Below are positions 32,613 to 44,382 of a stretch of DNA of 64,000 bases, in pieces. The position numbers and the translations under genes were made by a program. This stretch comes from Isochrysis galbana (taxonomy: Eukaryota > Haptophyta > Isochrysidales > Isochrysidaceae), in contig CM030934.1 of assembly GCA_018136815.1 (NCBI GenBank), positions 3,472,313 to 3,536,312 of the forward strand, read 5' to 3'. The notes beneath the pieces were generated by a model that searched no databases, was not told the origin of the DNA, and was given only the letters and a program-made list of their open reading frames with translations. The stretch's first letter is position 1; each line of letters starts with the position of its first letter.

Positions 32613-32769
32613 CGTTAGAACTTATAGCCTCATATGACATCTTGATAGCTAGCATCCGTAGCCACATACACCGGACGAGCCATGCGCCCACCGCGCACAC
32701 CCCCATCGCGGGGGAGGGGCTCCGTTGCCGTCGATGGGCTTCGGTCCCGCAGCACTAAGGTTATACTAA
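32613..32769. repeat. Dispersed repeat, inverted relative to 51715-51875
   Basis: About 155 bp from GTTAGAACTTATAGC to CCGCAGCACTAAGGTTAT aligns with the reverse complement of 51715-51875 with few mismatches, including ACACCGGACGAGCCATGCGC. It lies upstream of the NLR-like gene. No coding content; the family is unknown. Confidence 0.85.
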
Positions 32770-33071
32770 CACAACAAAGGTGTCGTTCCGTCAATTATCA
32801 ATTATGGGACATCAATATCATTATCGAATGGAGCCATCAAATGTCCATAGTTATTTATACACCAATATATTTCACATACTCTGTTATCGATTTTTAATAT
32901 ATACGGCGCGCGCTTTCAGACCGCAATTTGGCAGGACTAGTGACTAGTTGGTTGGGCGAATTTTGGCAGGACTAGCTCACATCGCGTCAAGTGTTGAAGG
33001 AGTGCCCAAGGCAGAGCACTGAGTTGTAGGTTCTTGTGGCCCACAGGAGTGGGGTGAAAACGAGAAGTGAG

Positions 33072-33473
33072 TCAACATGGAAAACAGAGGCTTAGGGTGC
33101 TCTCTGTAGGAGATTGATGGTTGTGAAGTGCCCTCCCATGTTCCATGTTGGGTGCACTAATGGTAGAGGTTTCCACCTCATGTGGGAGGGCAGCTCCAGC
33201 TGCCCTCCCACATGAGGTGCTCTTGGGGTGGGAGGGTTTCCCACTGTTGGAGGGGGTCTCAAAGACCCCCTGCATGTTACGCAGAGCCATGGTGGCAACC
33301 TGTTCGGTGCCAGTGCTCGCCACCCCGCGCGCTCGCGCGGGTGTGGTTTGGATGGGTTGGATGGGCTTTGAGAGGGCTTTCTGACGAGCCGCCTCGGGCG
33401 GCATGGGGCGTCCCAGGTGGGGCGCGGTGGCGAGGGTCGCCTGGGGCTCGGGAGCGGTCGCGGCACGCTCCAT
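33072..33473 (-). pseudogene. LINE ORF1 5' fragment
   Basis: The frame starts ATGGAGCG with an ACTATAAC-type leader and encodes MERAATAPEPQA. The same MER/MEH-A start and AACTATA-type leader occur at 38448, 35618 and 46998. It is Pro/Ala/Ser-rich, 133 residues, and lacks the rest of ORF1. Confidence 0.55.
33174..33219. repeat. Perfect 22-bp inverted repeat with 2-bp spacer
   Basis: Left arm 33174-33195 begins CACCTCATGTGGGAGGGC; the right arm 33198-33219 is its exact reverse complement; the spacer is CC. It can form a 46-base hairpin or cruciform. It lies inside the LINE ORF1 fragment. Confidence 0.97.
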
Positions 33474-33647
33474 AGGTCAAACTATAACAATAGTTAGATA
33501 TTATAACAGTAGGCAATATCGCGTAAGGACCGCACGTCGCACATCGGCACAACATTGCATGGCAGTAGAAGGCGCGCAACGGCCCGCTTTGGAGTGAGCT
33601 AATACACAACGCTGAACACCGTGTGTGTGCGGGCCTAGTGCGCGCCA

Positions 33648-35477
33648 TCAAGCCGAATCCTCTGGTACTGATTTGAACTCATCCCTCGTCGTCAGTAGAT
33701 CCACCAATTCGGACGGAAGCAAGTACTTGCCCTCGGCCCACTTGCCATCGTCCTCCCTATTCGTGGCACGGGTGTTTTGTACCACCCTTTTCTCTACTGC
33801 CGCAGCATCCCGAAGCCTCGGGAAGACCGCTCGAGTCACCGCCCCGTGGTAGAGCGCGCCACTCAACCCGCCCGTGCGGGGATAGTCCAGGCCATTCGTA
33901 GCAAAGTGTAGCGCGCCCGAGTGGAACACCGCCAGATCCCCGGGTTGCAAGGCGACTACAGCAAGGTCTTCCTCTTGCAACAAGGCCCCTTCTATGTCCA
34001 TATCCAACGGCCGGTGTACCGGTATGCGCGTGGCCATCACGTCTGCCTGAGGTCCCGCTTCCAAGCAGTCGTCCGATGCTTCTCTGTGAGCTGCGGCAAG
34101 TCCAGGTGTGGCCGCGTGTGACGCGACGCCCAGGAATTTGACCCCACACAGCTGGTGCGCAAACTCCAGCTGCGGGCAAATGTCCGTGTGTGCGCACGTG
34201 AGCGAACCCGCCTCACCCAAGAAGAGTCGCGGGGTGTCTTCTCTCCAGAGAATAGACCCATCATCACAGAGCTTCTCGATCGCTGCACCGGGATCGAGGT
34301 CGAGGTCCACCTCGGGCCCAGCGACTTGCTCCCGACCCTCAGTGATAGCTAGTGCGCTCACACACTCCCGCGCCGGCATCTCCACGGCGTAAAGCCGCTT
34401 GATGGGCGCGGCCGTGTCGAAAACCACGTGGAGTGTTTCGTTGCGTGCGCGCCTCGCGTCGAGCTCATCCAAAATCGTCTCGAAGTCGAGGATCGGCGAG
34501 CCATCATTGGAGAGCAGGAGGTGCGGCGATTCGAATCGATTGAAGATCATCCCTGGTTGCACGCCCGCCCGCTTAGCCGCGCCACCTACATCCACTTCGC
34601 CCACCTCTGCTCCCAGTCCAACCGAGAGCCCAGCCCCGTCTCCACATTCATCAAAGCTCTCAGACGCCGGCTGCAGCGGCCCAAGCGACAAGCCTAGGGG
34701 CTCTGTCGGAGAGAATGTGACGCGTAGCTGCCCTGTACCCAGCGCCTTGCGGCAGCCGTCTGGAATGTCTTCGCCGATCTGAGCGAGCTCGCCGCTTATG
34801 TACTCGCCGATCAGTCGACCGGCGCCACCCCATCTCAAAGTCGTGCCACGGCTCATTTCAGGTGAATCCGCTCTGCCCAAGACCTCCGTGACGGAGAGTG
34901 CCGCACGCTCGGAGCGGACTACGCGTAGCAGCACTTCTGCAAACGCATTGTCAGACACATCGCAACGGCCTGCACGCAACGAGATGGCTGTCCGCTGCAC
35001 CACGTCCGCCGCCACCACGAGCCCATCGAGCCCAAGCTTGGACGCCGCGTTCGGGAACAGGAGAGGCTGATCGAACGCCGACGTGCGGAGCGCCTCGAGG
35101 AACCATTCCGCATCGAAGACAACCGTAGCCCGCCCCGAAGCCCTCCGCCGCACAAGGCGCTCCCGTAGTTCCGCTGGCCAATACGGCGCTGCGGCGTGCA
35201 GGTGCCTCGCGTCTTGTGCGGTGCCAATGGCACGATCAAAGAGCGTGTCGGGCTCTCCGAGCGACAGCGTGAGCTCCGGCTCATCCTCTCCGAGGCGCAG
35301 ACTCCAGAATCCGTCGCCCGCGTGAGTCATCGTGCCTCGGCTTCCGCAGCTGAAGCGGACGTGGTAGCGCTCGGCCTCGGCCCCACCGAGCTCGAGAGCG
35401 AGCAGCACGAACTGGCCGGTAGGAGCAGAACGTCCGAGCGCGAGCGCAGCCAGCGCGACGGCGCACAGCACAGCCAT
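33648..35477 (-). CDS. Secreted or ER-lumenal PDZ plus JmjC/cupin-8 dioxygenase-like protein
   Basis: A single-exon frame of 609 residues from ATG 35477, chosen because a signal peptide follows at once (MAVLCAVALAALALG). Residues about 260-345 are PDZ-like: LGLSLGPL, then GAAKRAGVQPGMIFNRFES and an LHVVF strand. Residues about 415-535 are JmjC/cupin-8-like: PRLFLGEAGSLTCAHTDICPQ with the H-x-D iron pair near 427, then QPGDLAVFHSGALHF with the candidate distal His near 524. Such domains are Fe(II)/2-oxoglutarate hydroxylases or demethylases. With a signal peptide, a secretory-pathway hydroxylase is likely. PDZ with JmjC is unusual. The N-terminal 250 residues are unassigned. Confidence 0.72.
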   Translation of the reverse strand: MAVLCAVALAALALGRSAPTGQFVLLALELGGAEAERYHVRFSCGSRGTMTHAGDGFWSLRLGEDEPELTLSLGEPDTLFDRAIGTAQDARHLHAAAPYWPAELRERLVRRRASGRATVVFDAEWFLEALRTSAFDQPLLFPNAASKLGLDGLVVAADVVQRTAISLRAGRCDVSDNAFAEVLLRVVRSERAALSVTEVLGRADSPEMSRGTTLRWGGAGRLIGEYISGELAQIGEDIPDGCRKALGTGQLRVTFSPTEPLGLSLGPLQPASESFDECGDGAGLSVGLGAEVGEVDVGGAAKRAGVQPGMIFNRFESPHLLLSNDGSPILDFETILDELDARRARNETLHVVFDTAAPIKRLYAVEMPARECVSALAITEGREQVAGPEVDLDLDPGAAIEKLCDDGSILWREDTPRLFLGEAGSLTCAHTDICPQLEFAHQLCGVKFLGVASHAATPGLAAAHREASDDCLEAGPQADVMATRIPVHRPLDMDIEGALLQEEDLAVVALQPGDLAVFHSGALHFATNGLDYPRTGGLSGALYHGAVTRAVFPRLRDAAAVEKRVVQNTRATNREDDGKWAEGKYLLPSELVDLLTTRDEFKSVPEDSA

Positions 35478-35599
35478 GCCCTCCTCCCTCTGCCCTCTCC
35501 GCCTCGCCCGCCGCGCGTCTGCACAACATCCAAAAGTAAATGGAATGGACAAAAATGGAACATGGAAAATGAGAAAATGAGGAGCCACGACGAACCCTT

Positions 35600-35880
35600 A
35601 TCTTAAAGTTTTCAGCGATGGAGCACGCGCCGGCGTCGACCGCTCCCCCTTCACCGAGGCCGACCCAAGCCACCGGAGCCAAAGCACTCGCACGCCTCAG
35701 CCCAACCTGAACAGGTGACCGCCGAAGTGCCCCCGGCTCCCACGCTTGGCTAGCAGTCACATGCTACAGCTACAGAGCTGGATAGTAGGCAAAGCCAAGG
35801 GCCGAGGACGCGGGTGTAGAACACTTGCGTGAGAGTAGTAGTGGCCCCAAGGCTAAGTGCGCGGCGAGAGTATTAATTCA
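35600..35880 (+). mobile_element. About 280-bp internally deleted LINE derivative
   Basis: It begins with a LINE-type leader and an ORF1 start (ATG 35618, MEHAPASTAP, stopping after 31 codons). It ends with GCGGCGAGAGTATTAATT, the same tail as the LINE at 40715-40740 (GTGGCGAGAATATTAATA). Nearly all of ORF1 and ORF2 is missing. It lies between the PDZ-JmjC and COQ10 genes. Confidence 0.55.
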
Positions 35881-36004
35881 CAAGTTTACTTTTGACCTCT
35901 ATTTATAGAAGAGAGATGCGAGATAATACTGAATGGGCAGAGTAAGAAAAAGAAAGCGAGGGACAAGAACAAGGGAAAGAGGGAAAGTGTGGGAGGAGAC
36001 CAGC

Positions 36005-36257
<253 letters not shown>

Positions 36258-36396
36258 CGAAGAAGCAGAGGTGGCCACAACTGAAAAATAGATCGAGAAG
36301 ACAGGCGAGAAAGAGAGAGGGAAGAATCCAAGAATCCCCCTCGCTCTCGGAAGAAAGGTTGAGAAGGGAGGCGGCGAGAGAGGCGGGAGCCGAGCG

Positions 36397-37071
36397 ATGG
36401 CGTCGGCGGTCGCTCGTCTGCCGCTTGCCCGCCCTCTGCTCCAAGCGGTTTTGAGCGGCGCGCGCCGTCCGTTCCTGCGCGGGCTTCCGAAGCTCGATCT
36501 GCGGCGTACTTTTGAGCAGCAGAAGGTCGTCCGCTTCCCCGTGAGCACCATCTACGGCGCTGTGGCCGCAGTCGACCAGTACGCCGACTTTCTCCCCTGG
36601 TGTCTCTCCTCTCGCGTGATTGAGCGGAGGAAGGGGACGATGGGGAAGGCAGAAGAGCAGCTGCTGATCACAGAGATCGAGGTCGGAATCGCCTCGCTCT
36701 CCGCAAACTTCGGCTCCAAAGTCACGCTGCTGCCGAACGAGCGAGTGCACGCCGTCTCCGAGCCGAACCAGTACCTCGACGCACTCAGCTTCACATGGAA
36801 CTTCTCGCCCATCGGCGAGCAGGTGTGCGCTTCCGCTGTAGCGACATGCCGCCTTGCGGTGGGTACGCCACCTATCGCCACGCACTCTGACGCAGTCCTG
36901 CCCTCTGGCCTCGCTGCACAGGCCTGCCGGATCGATTTGCAGCTCGACTTTGCTTTGCGCAATGCAGAGCATGTGATGATGTGGGATGTGATGCAGGATC
37001 GTGTGATCGCAGAGTACTTGAACTGCTTTCAGCGCAGATGCGCCAACATCGAGGCCAAGAAAGTGGAGTGA
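36397..37071 (+). CDS. COQ10: Coenzyme Q-binding protein COQ10 homologue (START-like)
   Basis: Single exon, 224 residues from ATG 36397. The first 30 residues are Arg/Ala/Leu-rich without acids, as in mitochondrial presequences. The polyketide-cyclase/START-like domain then follows: FEQQKVVRFPVSTIYGAVAAVDQYADFLPWC near 40-70, the central TEIEVGIASLSANFGSKVTL and the C-terminal helix HVMMWDVMQDRVIAEYLNCFQRRC. COQ10 binds ubiquinone and supports respiration. An insertion of about 30 residues (CRLAVGTPPIATHSDAVLPSG) before the last strand is not usual for the family. Confidence 0.9.
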   Translation: MASAVARLPLARPLLQAVLSGARRPFLRGLPKLDLRRTFEQQKVVRFPVSTIYGAVAAVDQYADFLPWCLSSRVIERRKGTMGKAEEQLLITEIEVGIASLSANFGSKVTLLPNERVHAVSEPNQYLDALSFTWNFSPIGEQVCASAVATCRLAVGTPPIATHSDAVLPSGLAAQACRIDLQLDFALRNAEHVMMWDVMQDRVIAEYLNCFQRRCANIEAKKVE

Positions 37072-37694
37072 TCGCACCGTAAAGATGTACAATGTGGTAG
37101 ATTTGATGGTGTAGCACCAAAACCACGGTTCTAAGGCACCTTCACGGGGTGCCTCTCTCCACATACCACCCCGTCCACTCTGAAGAGGCTAAAACTTGAG
37201 GATGCCCAGACAACAATGAGCCCTACCGCTCGCTTGCCTCCGGCGTTGCTTACTTCCATGCCGGCCGTGAAAGACATGGATGTCTGAATGTGGCCGACAT
37301 GATGTGATTTTCTCTAGATGTCTCCTCCCTCATCACACGTGCTCCATCACGTGCTTGAACTTCTTTCTTGCAATTGTTACGCCTGCAGCCAGAAGCGCAT
37401 TTCGTTTGGTCGTCTTCACCGGCGGCGTCCCTGCCCCTGATGTTGCATTTGAAGCTCTGGTTTTGAGTAAGGACATGTCATTGCCATCATCGTAGCACTG
37501 GCGCACTCTTGTGCACACCTTGACAAAACATTATGAATGAGGACGATCATTACGAGGCATGATGAATAGGCATAGGCGTTCGAACTTTCAAATTCACCGC
37601 CGCACCGCAAAGTTCCCGCATCGCATCTACTTACAAGTACATCCGGTCTCGCCTTGGCGAGCCATACACACGCCCTTAGCGCCTTGCAGCCTGC
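37072..37694. other. Intergenic stretch
   Basis: No supported gene between COQ10 and the R repeat. Mixed composition, no simple repeats. Confidence 0.5.
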
Positions 37695-38447
37695 TAGCGA
37701 CAAGTTGTGGCCAACCTACTTCTTTAGCTAAGTGCGGGGGTCAATGGGGGCCTCACGCCCCCCTCACTCCATTGCAGACACTCCCCGGGGTGGGCCTGCA
37801 CAATAACCTCAGCCCCTGCCTTTTGGCAGGGGATGAGCACTCATCAACTTGGCCCAGACCCCTAGGGGGCGCGGGCAAGGACTCGCGCTCCCACGGCCCA
37901 GCTTGGCTGAGCGCCCCAGCCTCCACTGCCCCTGCCCCTTGAGCTGTCTGCTGTTTGGCTGGCCCTCTGGAAGCCCCCATAGGACCCCTGAGAGCAAGCC
38001 ATGGCGCGCGCATGGCGACGTGCCGCAGGGAGAACGATGGGTGATAGGGGAGAGCAGGCGGGAGAGGGGGGGATTTGCAACCCCCCCGATCCCGATCGAT
38101 ATGGAGTGCGCGGTGAGAAACGGGCCTAGTCTACCTTAGTAAACGGGTGGGGCGGGGTGGCTGGCGACAAGAGGGAGATGAGAAGGGACTGACTCAAAAC
38201 GTCCCAGGGTACCCTTGTGGCAGGTATCAGGTATCTATCTAGATCTAGGGGCGCAGTGCCATTCATTTCTCGAGGATCGCTCTCGGCGCGAGCTGTTAAT
38301 TAAGGGTTAAGTAAGGGCCGTTCTGGCCTTCACGACGAGAGGCGACGAGAGCGATCTCCCCCCCCCCCCCTCCCCCCCTCCCCCCCCTCCGCCCCCCGCC
38401 GGTGCTTTTACCTAGAACCTAGACAACTAACTTTATAGTTAGACGCG

Positions 38448-39530
38448 ATGGAGCGCGCCGGCGTGACTCCCCTCTCCTCCGGGCCCCCCGCCGAGGGCGG
38501 CCCCCACACCCCCGCGGACCAGTCGCTGGCGAAGCGACCGCGTCCACCCTCGGAGGCCGAGCAGGTGCGTGCGACCCGGGTCGCACCACACGGCCCGTGG
38601 CTCCGGCCACAGCAACCACAGCAGCCATGCTGGCCTCCCCCATGGGAGACAGCAGACTGCAGACCACAGGAGGGCAGCATCGGGCGGGCAAGGCCAACAC
38701 TCCACTGGGCGTGCCTTATGGCAAAGGCCCCTCTCACCCTGGCCAGGGCCGCGCCGCCTCGGCGGCGTGGCCCATGGCCGGGTGGCCCTTATGGGCACAA
38801 CACTTTGACAGACAGCAACACTACGTATGGGTACACACCACTCTGGCAGCACAGAGTAGGAATGACAGACATGACGCCCAGACGACGCACAAGAGCAGGA
38901 CCCCCTCCACCCCTCCAGCAACCTCCCTCGGCAACGCTAACCACCCCACCGCCCACACCCGACCCTCAGGAGCCAGACTCAGAGGGTGAAGAACAACAAG
39001 CAGATACAGACGCCATTTACGAGCTTGTCGTTCCACAACAAGCAGACGACCTCGTCTTCCACGACACGACGGTCTACGCGGCCATCGTCGAACTTCTCCT
39101 CGAGCTCGAGGGCGTCGACCCTGAGCCGGACTTCTGGGCCCGCTCCTCTAGGGGCCCATGGCATATCGCCGTCAACGAAGATTGCGCCCAACAGTTCCAA
39201 GCCCGCTATGGACTCCAAACTACAATCCGCATCCACCAAGTCGACGTTGCGGTGCAAATCAAGATCGAGGCCATCGAAGCCAAACTCAACAAAAAGGGCA
39301 CCGCGTCACGAAAGGCGCTCTACGAGGCCCTCCAAGACGTAGCGGCTCACCTCGTGGTAGAGGCAGACGGACTGGCACAAGCCTCGAAAATCACCCTGAG
39401 CACCCTCGTCAAAGCCGTCGAAAAGGAAGGCCTCACATTCCTTAAAGGGAACCGTGAGCGCATGAAACTGGAAGGTGAGTCGACACAGACACCGACTATC
39501 TCGGGGAGGTCTCCGACACCGGTGGCGTAG
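38448..39530 (+). CDS. LINE ORF1-like protein
   Basis: A 360-residue frame from ATG 38448, with only about 20 bp of leader. The first 180 residues are Pro/Arg/Thr-rich and disordered. Residues about 185-345 look folded: DDLVFHDTTVYAAIVELLLELEG, then VNEDCAQQFQARYGLQTTIRIHQVDVAVQIKIEAI, then ASRKALYEALQDVAAHLVVEADGLAQASKITLSTLV. It is in the position of a LINE ORF1 and its N-terminus (MERAG) matches other ORF1 starts here. No zinc knuckle or known ORF1 domain is recognised. Confidence 0.6.
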   Translation: MERAGVTPLSSGPPAEGGPHTPADQSLAKRPRPPSEAEQVRATRVAPHGPWLRPQQPQQPCWPPPWETADCRPQEGSIGRARPTLHWACLMAKAPLTLARAAPPRRRGPWPGGPYGHNTLTDSNTTYGYTPLWQHRVGMTDMTPRRRTRAGPPPPLQQPPSATLTTPPPTPDPQEPDSEGEEQQADTDAIYELVVPQQADDLVFHDTTVYAAIVELLLELEGVDPEPDFWARSSRGPWHIAVNEDCAQQFQARYGLQTTIRIHQVDVAVQIKIEAIEAKLNKKGTASRKALYEALQDVAAHLVVEADGLAQASKITLSTLVKAVEKEGLTFLKGNRERMKLEGESTQTPTISGRSPTPVA

Positions 39531-40340
39531 TGAACGCCGAGGAAACACAACGATACCACCCCCCGGCCCGATGGGAGAACGGATACAAAGGGCCAAAATA
39601 CATGGCAATATCCGCTGGCCGACGAGTACGCCATACAAAAAGGAAAAATCGCACTTGACGCGATCACGGTTTCCGACATAACGAAAGCCGCGCTCAAGGC
39701 GACAAGACTAAACAACCCGCAAACGGCCAAAATAGCTTGGGAGAAGCGCCTAGACATCTCGAAAGACAACTGGAAACACATAGCCAGGCTGTACACCCTG
39801 CCGCTATTAAGACACACGGACAAACACCCGCACTTCAAACACATCACCCACAGGAGGATAGGTACCAAAAACAGATTCGCGACAAGCATAACCAACAAGT
39901 GCAGAATGTGCAACCAACATCAAGAGGACTCATGCCACCTAGCGTGGTGCCCCGCGACAAGAAAAATCTTCGACACCATAGATGCGATCGCTAACTACAC
40001 TCCGAAAACGAATAGGTCACACGGGCAGAAAACAAAGGATAGGCTATTCGCATACCCAGACGCGACCACCCCCGACAGTCTGAAAACCCTTTACATCATA
40101 GCCTGGAGATATATACTAAGAGACTTCTACAGAATAGAGTTCGAATCATATGAATATCACTACATACCGGTTTTAGAATCCACGCTCATAAGATTCACCA
40201 CCCTGGTGAGGGGCCTTACTCCGTCGAAAACCTGTCGCCCGATGCGCACTCGCACGGCGGCCCAGGGTAGAAAACCTAAAATAAAAAGGCCAGCGGAGCT
40301 CAGCGCCCCGATATTTATTTACAGAAGACAACAAAGGTAA
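39474..40340 (+). pseudogene. LINE ORF2 C-terminal remnant with 1-bp insertion
   Basis: It overlaps the end of ORF1 in another frame (VDTDTDYLGEVSDTGG onward). A one-base insertion near 39611 shifts PKYMA to YPLADEY. The rest aligns block by block with the LINE tails at 20879-22968: WEKRLDISKDNWKHIARLY, HFKHITHRRIGTKNRFA, the C-x2-C-x7-8-H-x3-4-C segment CRMCNQHQEDSCHLAWC, and IAWRYILRDFY. Confidence 0.8.
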
Positions 40341-41055
40341 ACTAAGAATGAGCGACAACCTCGGCCTGGTGGCGGAAGCGATCGGCCTCGCCGAAAGGCT
40401 CGCCTGAGGTCGAGGCACACCCTCCCCTCCCCCCCCATCCCTGAAAGAACCACCCACGAAGAAGAACAACTCACGAGCATGAGGCACACCAGCAACGGTG
40501 CAACACCTACACCACAGCAGCAAGAAACCGGCCACCCAGAGGCACAGGAGGAAGGCGAGAACAGACCACTGAGGGCCGATGCACCCCGCCCGACCCAGCC
40601 CCACCCACGACCCGGGCCCCTAAGTAGAGCACGAGGGGAGTTGCCGCAAGGCGGGGAGTGAGAGGAGAGGACGGGATCTGGGCGTGGCTACAATAGACAA
40701 CCCCGTAGCCGCGCGCGTGGCGAGAATATTAATAGGTTTTTTTTTACCTAGAACCTAGACCTAGAACCTAGTGACTAGTGAGTCGTCCGACGTAGACACG
40801 TAGACGTAGGTCGGCCGCCTCATTGGGTTTTCCCTCATTGTAACTTGTGAGGAGTTATAAAGGGAGAGCCGGGGGTTTGCGAGGGGAGAGATTTGAAGGG
40901 ATACATAGATAGGTGTTTGTGTTTGTGGCATCAGCACGCGTCGAGCGTCGAGGTGCACGGTGCACGGGCAGGTGCGCTGAGGGTTGTCGTGATAGTACCG
41001 GGCTCGTGGCAATAGTGGTACGAATGCTCAGATGTTTATCATTAGCGACAAGTTG

Positions 41056-42090
41056 CGGACGACTGTCGCGGTCGTGGCCCGTCGCACGTGCGACGCACAA
41101 ACAGTCCGCACATCAACATCAACATGCTCTACAACTAACTCCCCGTCTCACAACCATATCCCATATGACATATGACACATGATTCAAATCATGACGCCTA
41201 GCCATCCAATCAAGCGTTCTATAACAGACAGAAAAACGCCTATCCAGACTCCACCCTCCGAAGCAGGAAAGGTAGAAGGTAGCGCTTCTGCGGCCGCGGC
41301 CGCAAGCTCGCTTGCGAGCTCGACAGCTTCGCCTTTTGCGCTCTTGCAGTGGCTGCCCGCTCGGCAGCTAGTAGGGAGTAAGTAAGCCACTATGGCGTCT
41401 TCAACAAGCAACAAGAGCACAAGAGCGTAGAGCGTTGCTGCTCGCTGCAACATGTTGCATCTTGCAAGGCTGCAAGGCTAGGGCTTGGGTTAAGCGCTTA
41501 AGCGCCCGTTAACAAGTGAATAGTAAATACCATTAATACCGTATAATACCTTCCAACCACCCCTCCATTCACAATTTTGCACACCCTGTGGCGTGCGCAA
41601 CGAACAATACAATGTTCTGCGTGCCGAAGAAAGCCTGCCCGCAGTGCACGCATTGCGTCGTGTCAACCGGGTAGAAATACAAAAATATCAGCCATATATA
41701 CGCACAAGCACAAGGTGCATCGATCCTCGCTTGACGCACAACTGAGCACTGCTACAAGTGATGATGGGGGCGCATGGTGGTCCAAAATTTCTCAATCTCG
41801 CTCGTCTCTCTCCCTAAGACCCCCGACTCTAACGTTCACACGCACCTCTCCCTTTTTGCCTCTCCTTCGTTTTTTACCCTTTTTTTGTGCTAGGGAAAAA
41901 GCTCCATGAGGGCGACGAGCCGTGTTGTAGAAGACGGAGCTAAGCAGAAACACTGCTCGTCTCCGCCGCGTCGCCGTATGACATGGCAAACCGGCCCCGA
42001 TTCGATTCGATGTGGCGTATTCACAGGCTGTATCGAGCAGCAGACGAAAGTAGTGGTATGTGCACGGTGAGTCTGAGCATGGAGTCCTAG
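41056..42090. other. Intergenic stretch
   Basis: Contains the weak ORF at 41184-41453; otherwise no supported gene. The 3' side of the Rab11 gene begins at 42091. Confidence 0.45.
41184..41453 (-). CDS. Weak candidate: 89-residue protein with N-terminal hydrophobic segment
   Basis: From ATG 41453 the frame starts MLQRAATLYALVLLLLVEDAIVAYL, which could be a signal peptide or anchor. Ser/Ala-rich residues and a second hydrophobic stretch (WIGVFLSVIERLIGWLGVMI) follow. No family is recognised and chance cannot be excluded. Confidence 0.22.
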   Translation of the reverse strand: MLQRAATLYALVLLLLVEDAIVAYLLPTSCRAGSHCKSAKGEAVELASELAAAAAEALPSTFPASEGGVWIGVFLSVIERLIGWLGVMI

Positions 42091-43577
<1,487 letters not shown>

Positions 43578-43639
43578 CTCTCCACCGCAGCCGCGCGGCT
43601 TCCCTCGGGCCTCCCCGCCGCGCTTCTTCTCTCTTGAAG

Positions 43640-43830
43640 GCCTCTTCTCTTCTCTCTTCGAGCAGCCCTCTGAGGCGGCGGCCCCTTCTGCCCGCCCGCC
43701 CCCCGCCCTCTCTCTCTCTCCCTCTCTCTCTTTCTCTCTCTCCCTCTCTCTCTCTCTCTTCCCCCCTCCTCTCCCCCTCTCTCTCTCGTCCTCTCTCTCT
43801 TCCCCCCCCCCCTCACACTCTCTCTCTGAG
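43640..43830. repeat. (CT)n-rich tract upstream of Rab11
   Basis: CTCTCT/CCCTCT runs; GA on the coding strand of Rab11, starting about 60 bp upstream of its ATG. A further purine-rich stretch (43310-43430) lies in intron 1, on the opposite strand. Confidence 0.9.
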
Positions 43831-44382
43831 GTTGGGAGAGGTTCTGCTGCAGACCGACTCTCCTTTCTCCTCTGCTTCATTCTTTGAAAGCCGAGTTCAC
43901 TTAGAATACGACTTTGGCACCGGGGGTGCCGAGAGATGCGCTCGCACATCAGATCCCTCGTCTGTACTCTCTCTCTCTCCTCCTCTCTCCTTTCCTCTGA
44001 AGAAAATAATTGGAGTCCTACTCGAACTCTATGTGTACAGCACAACTTCATTTATATATTCATGCCGCGCAGCGAGAAGATGATGAGAGGACATGCTCTC
44101 CCCCAGCCCCCGCAGTACACCTCGTTTTCGCTCTTCCTCCTTCCTCTTTCATCTAGAGTAGTCCTCTCTCTTTATTTGTGTATTTCTGCCTCCTCCTGTT
44201 CTCTCTCTCTGCTGCCTGAGTCTCTCTCCTCCTTGATGTCTCCCGCGAGGAAGATAGGTGACATCCCTTGTACACGAGGGAATTCAAATATGATATCACA
44301 CATCCTGTGGGGCTCTTGTCTCTGTACGCGGCCGCTTTGGAAGCTTGCTTCCCAGGAGTAAACTACCCATTCTGTTAGATGT
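43831..44382. other. Intergenic stretch
   Basis: More short CT patches (43965-43997, 44195-44230); no supported gene. Confidence 0.5.

Larger units (their letters stand above)
38425..40741 (+). mobile_element. Internally deleted LINE inserted in the R repeat
   Basis: The insertion is bounded by a perfect 19-bp direct repeat, TTTTACCTAGAACCTAGAC, at 38406-38424 and 40742-40760. It contains a complete-looking ORF1, then, from about 39474, only the C-terminal part of ORF2, and a 3' tail with a T run. RT and endonuclease are deleted. The R copy at 45893-46803 shows the uninterrupted site. Confidence 0.82.
37708..41042 (+). mobile_element. R repeat (about 0.9 kb SINE-like element), split by a LINE
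   Basis: Two parts, 37708-38424 and 40742-41042, together match the R copy at 45893-46803. The split element is flanked by direct repeats (TAGCGACAAGTTG at 37695-37707 and 41043-41055, continuing imperfectly), the length expected of LINE-type integration. It starts with CTACTTCTTT and GGGGGTCAATGGGGGCC and ends with AATGCTCAG. No coding capacity is recognised. Confidence 0.78.
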
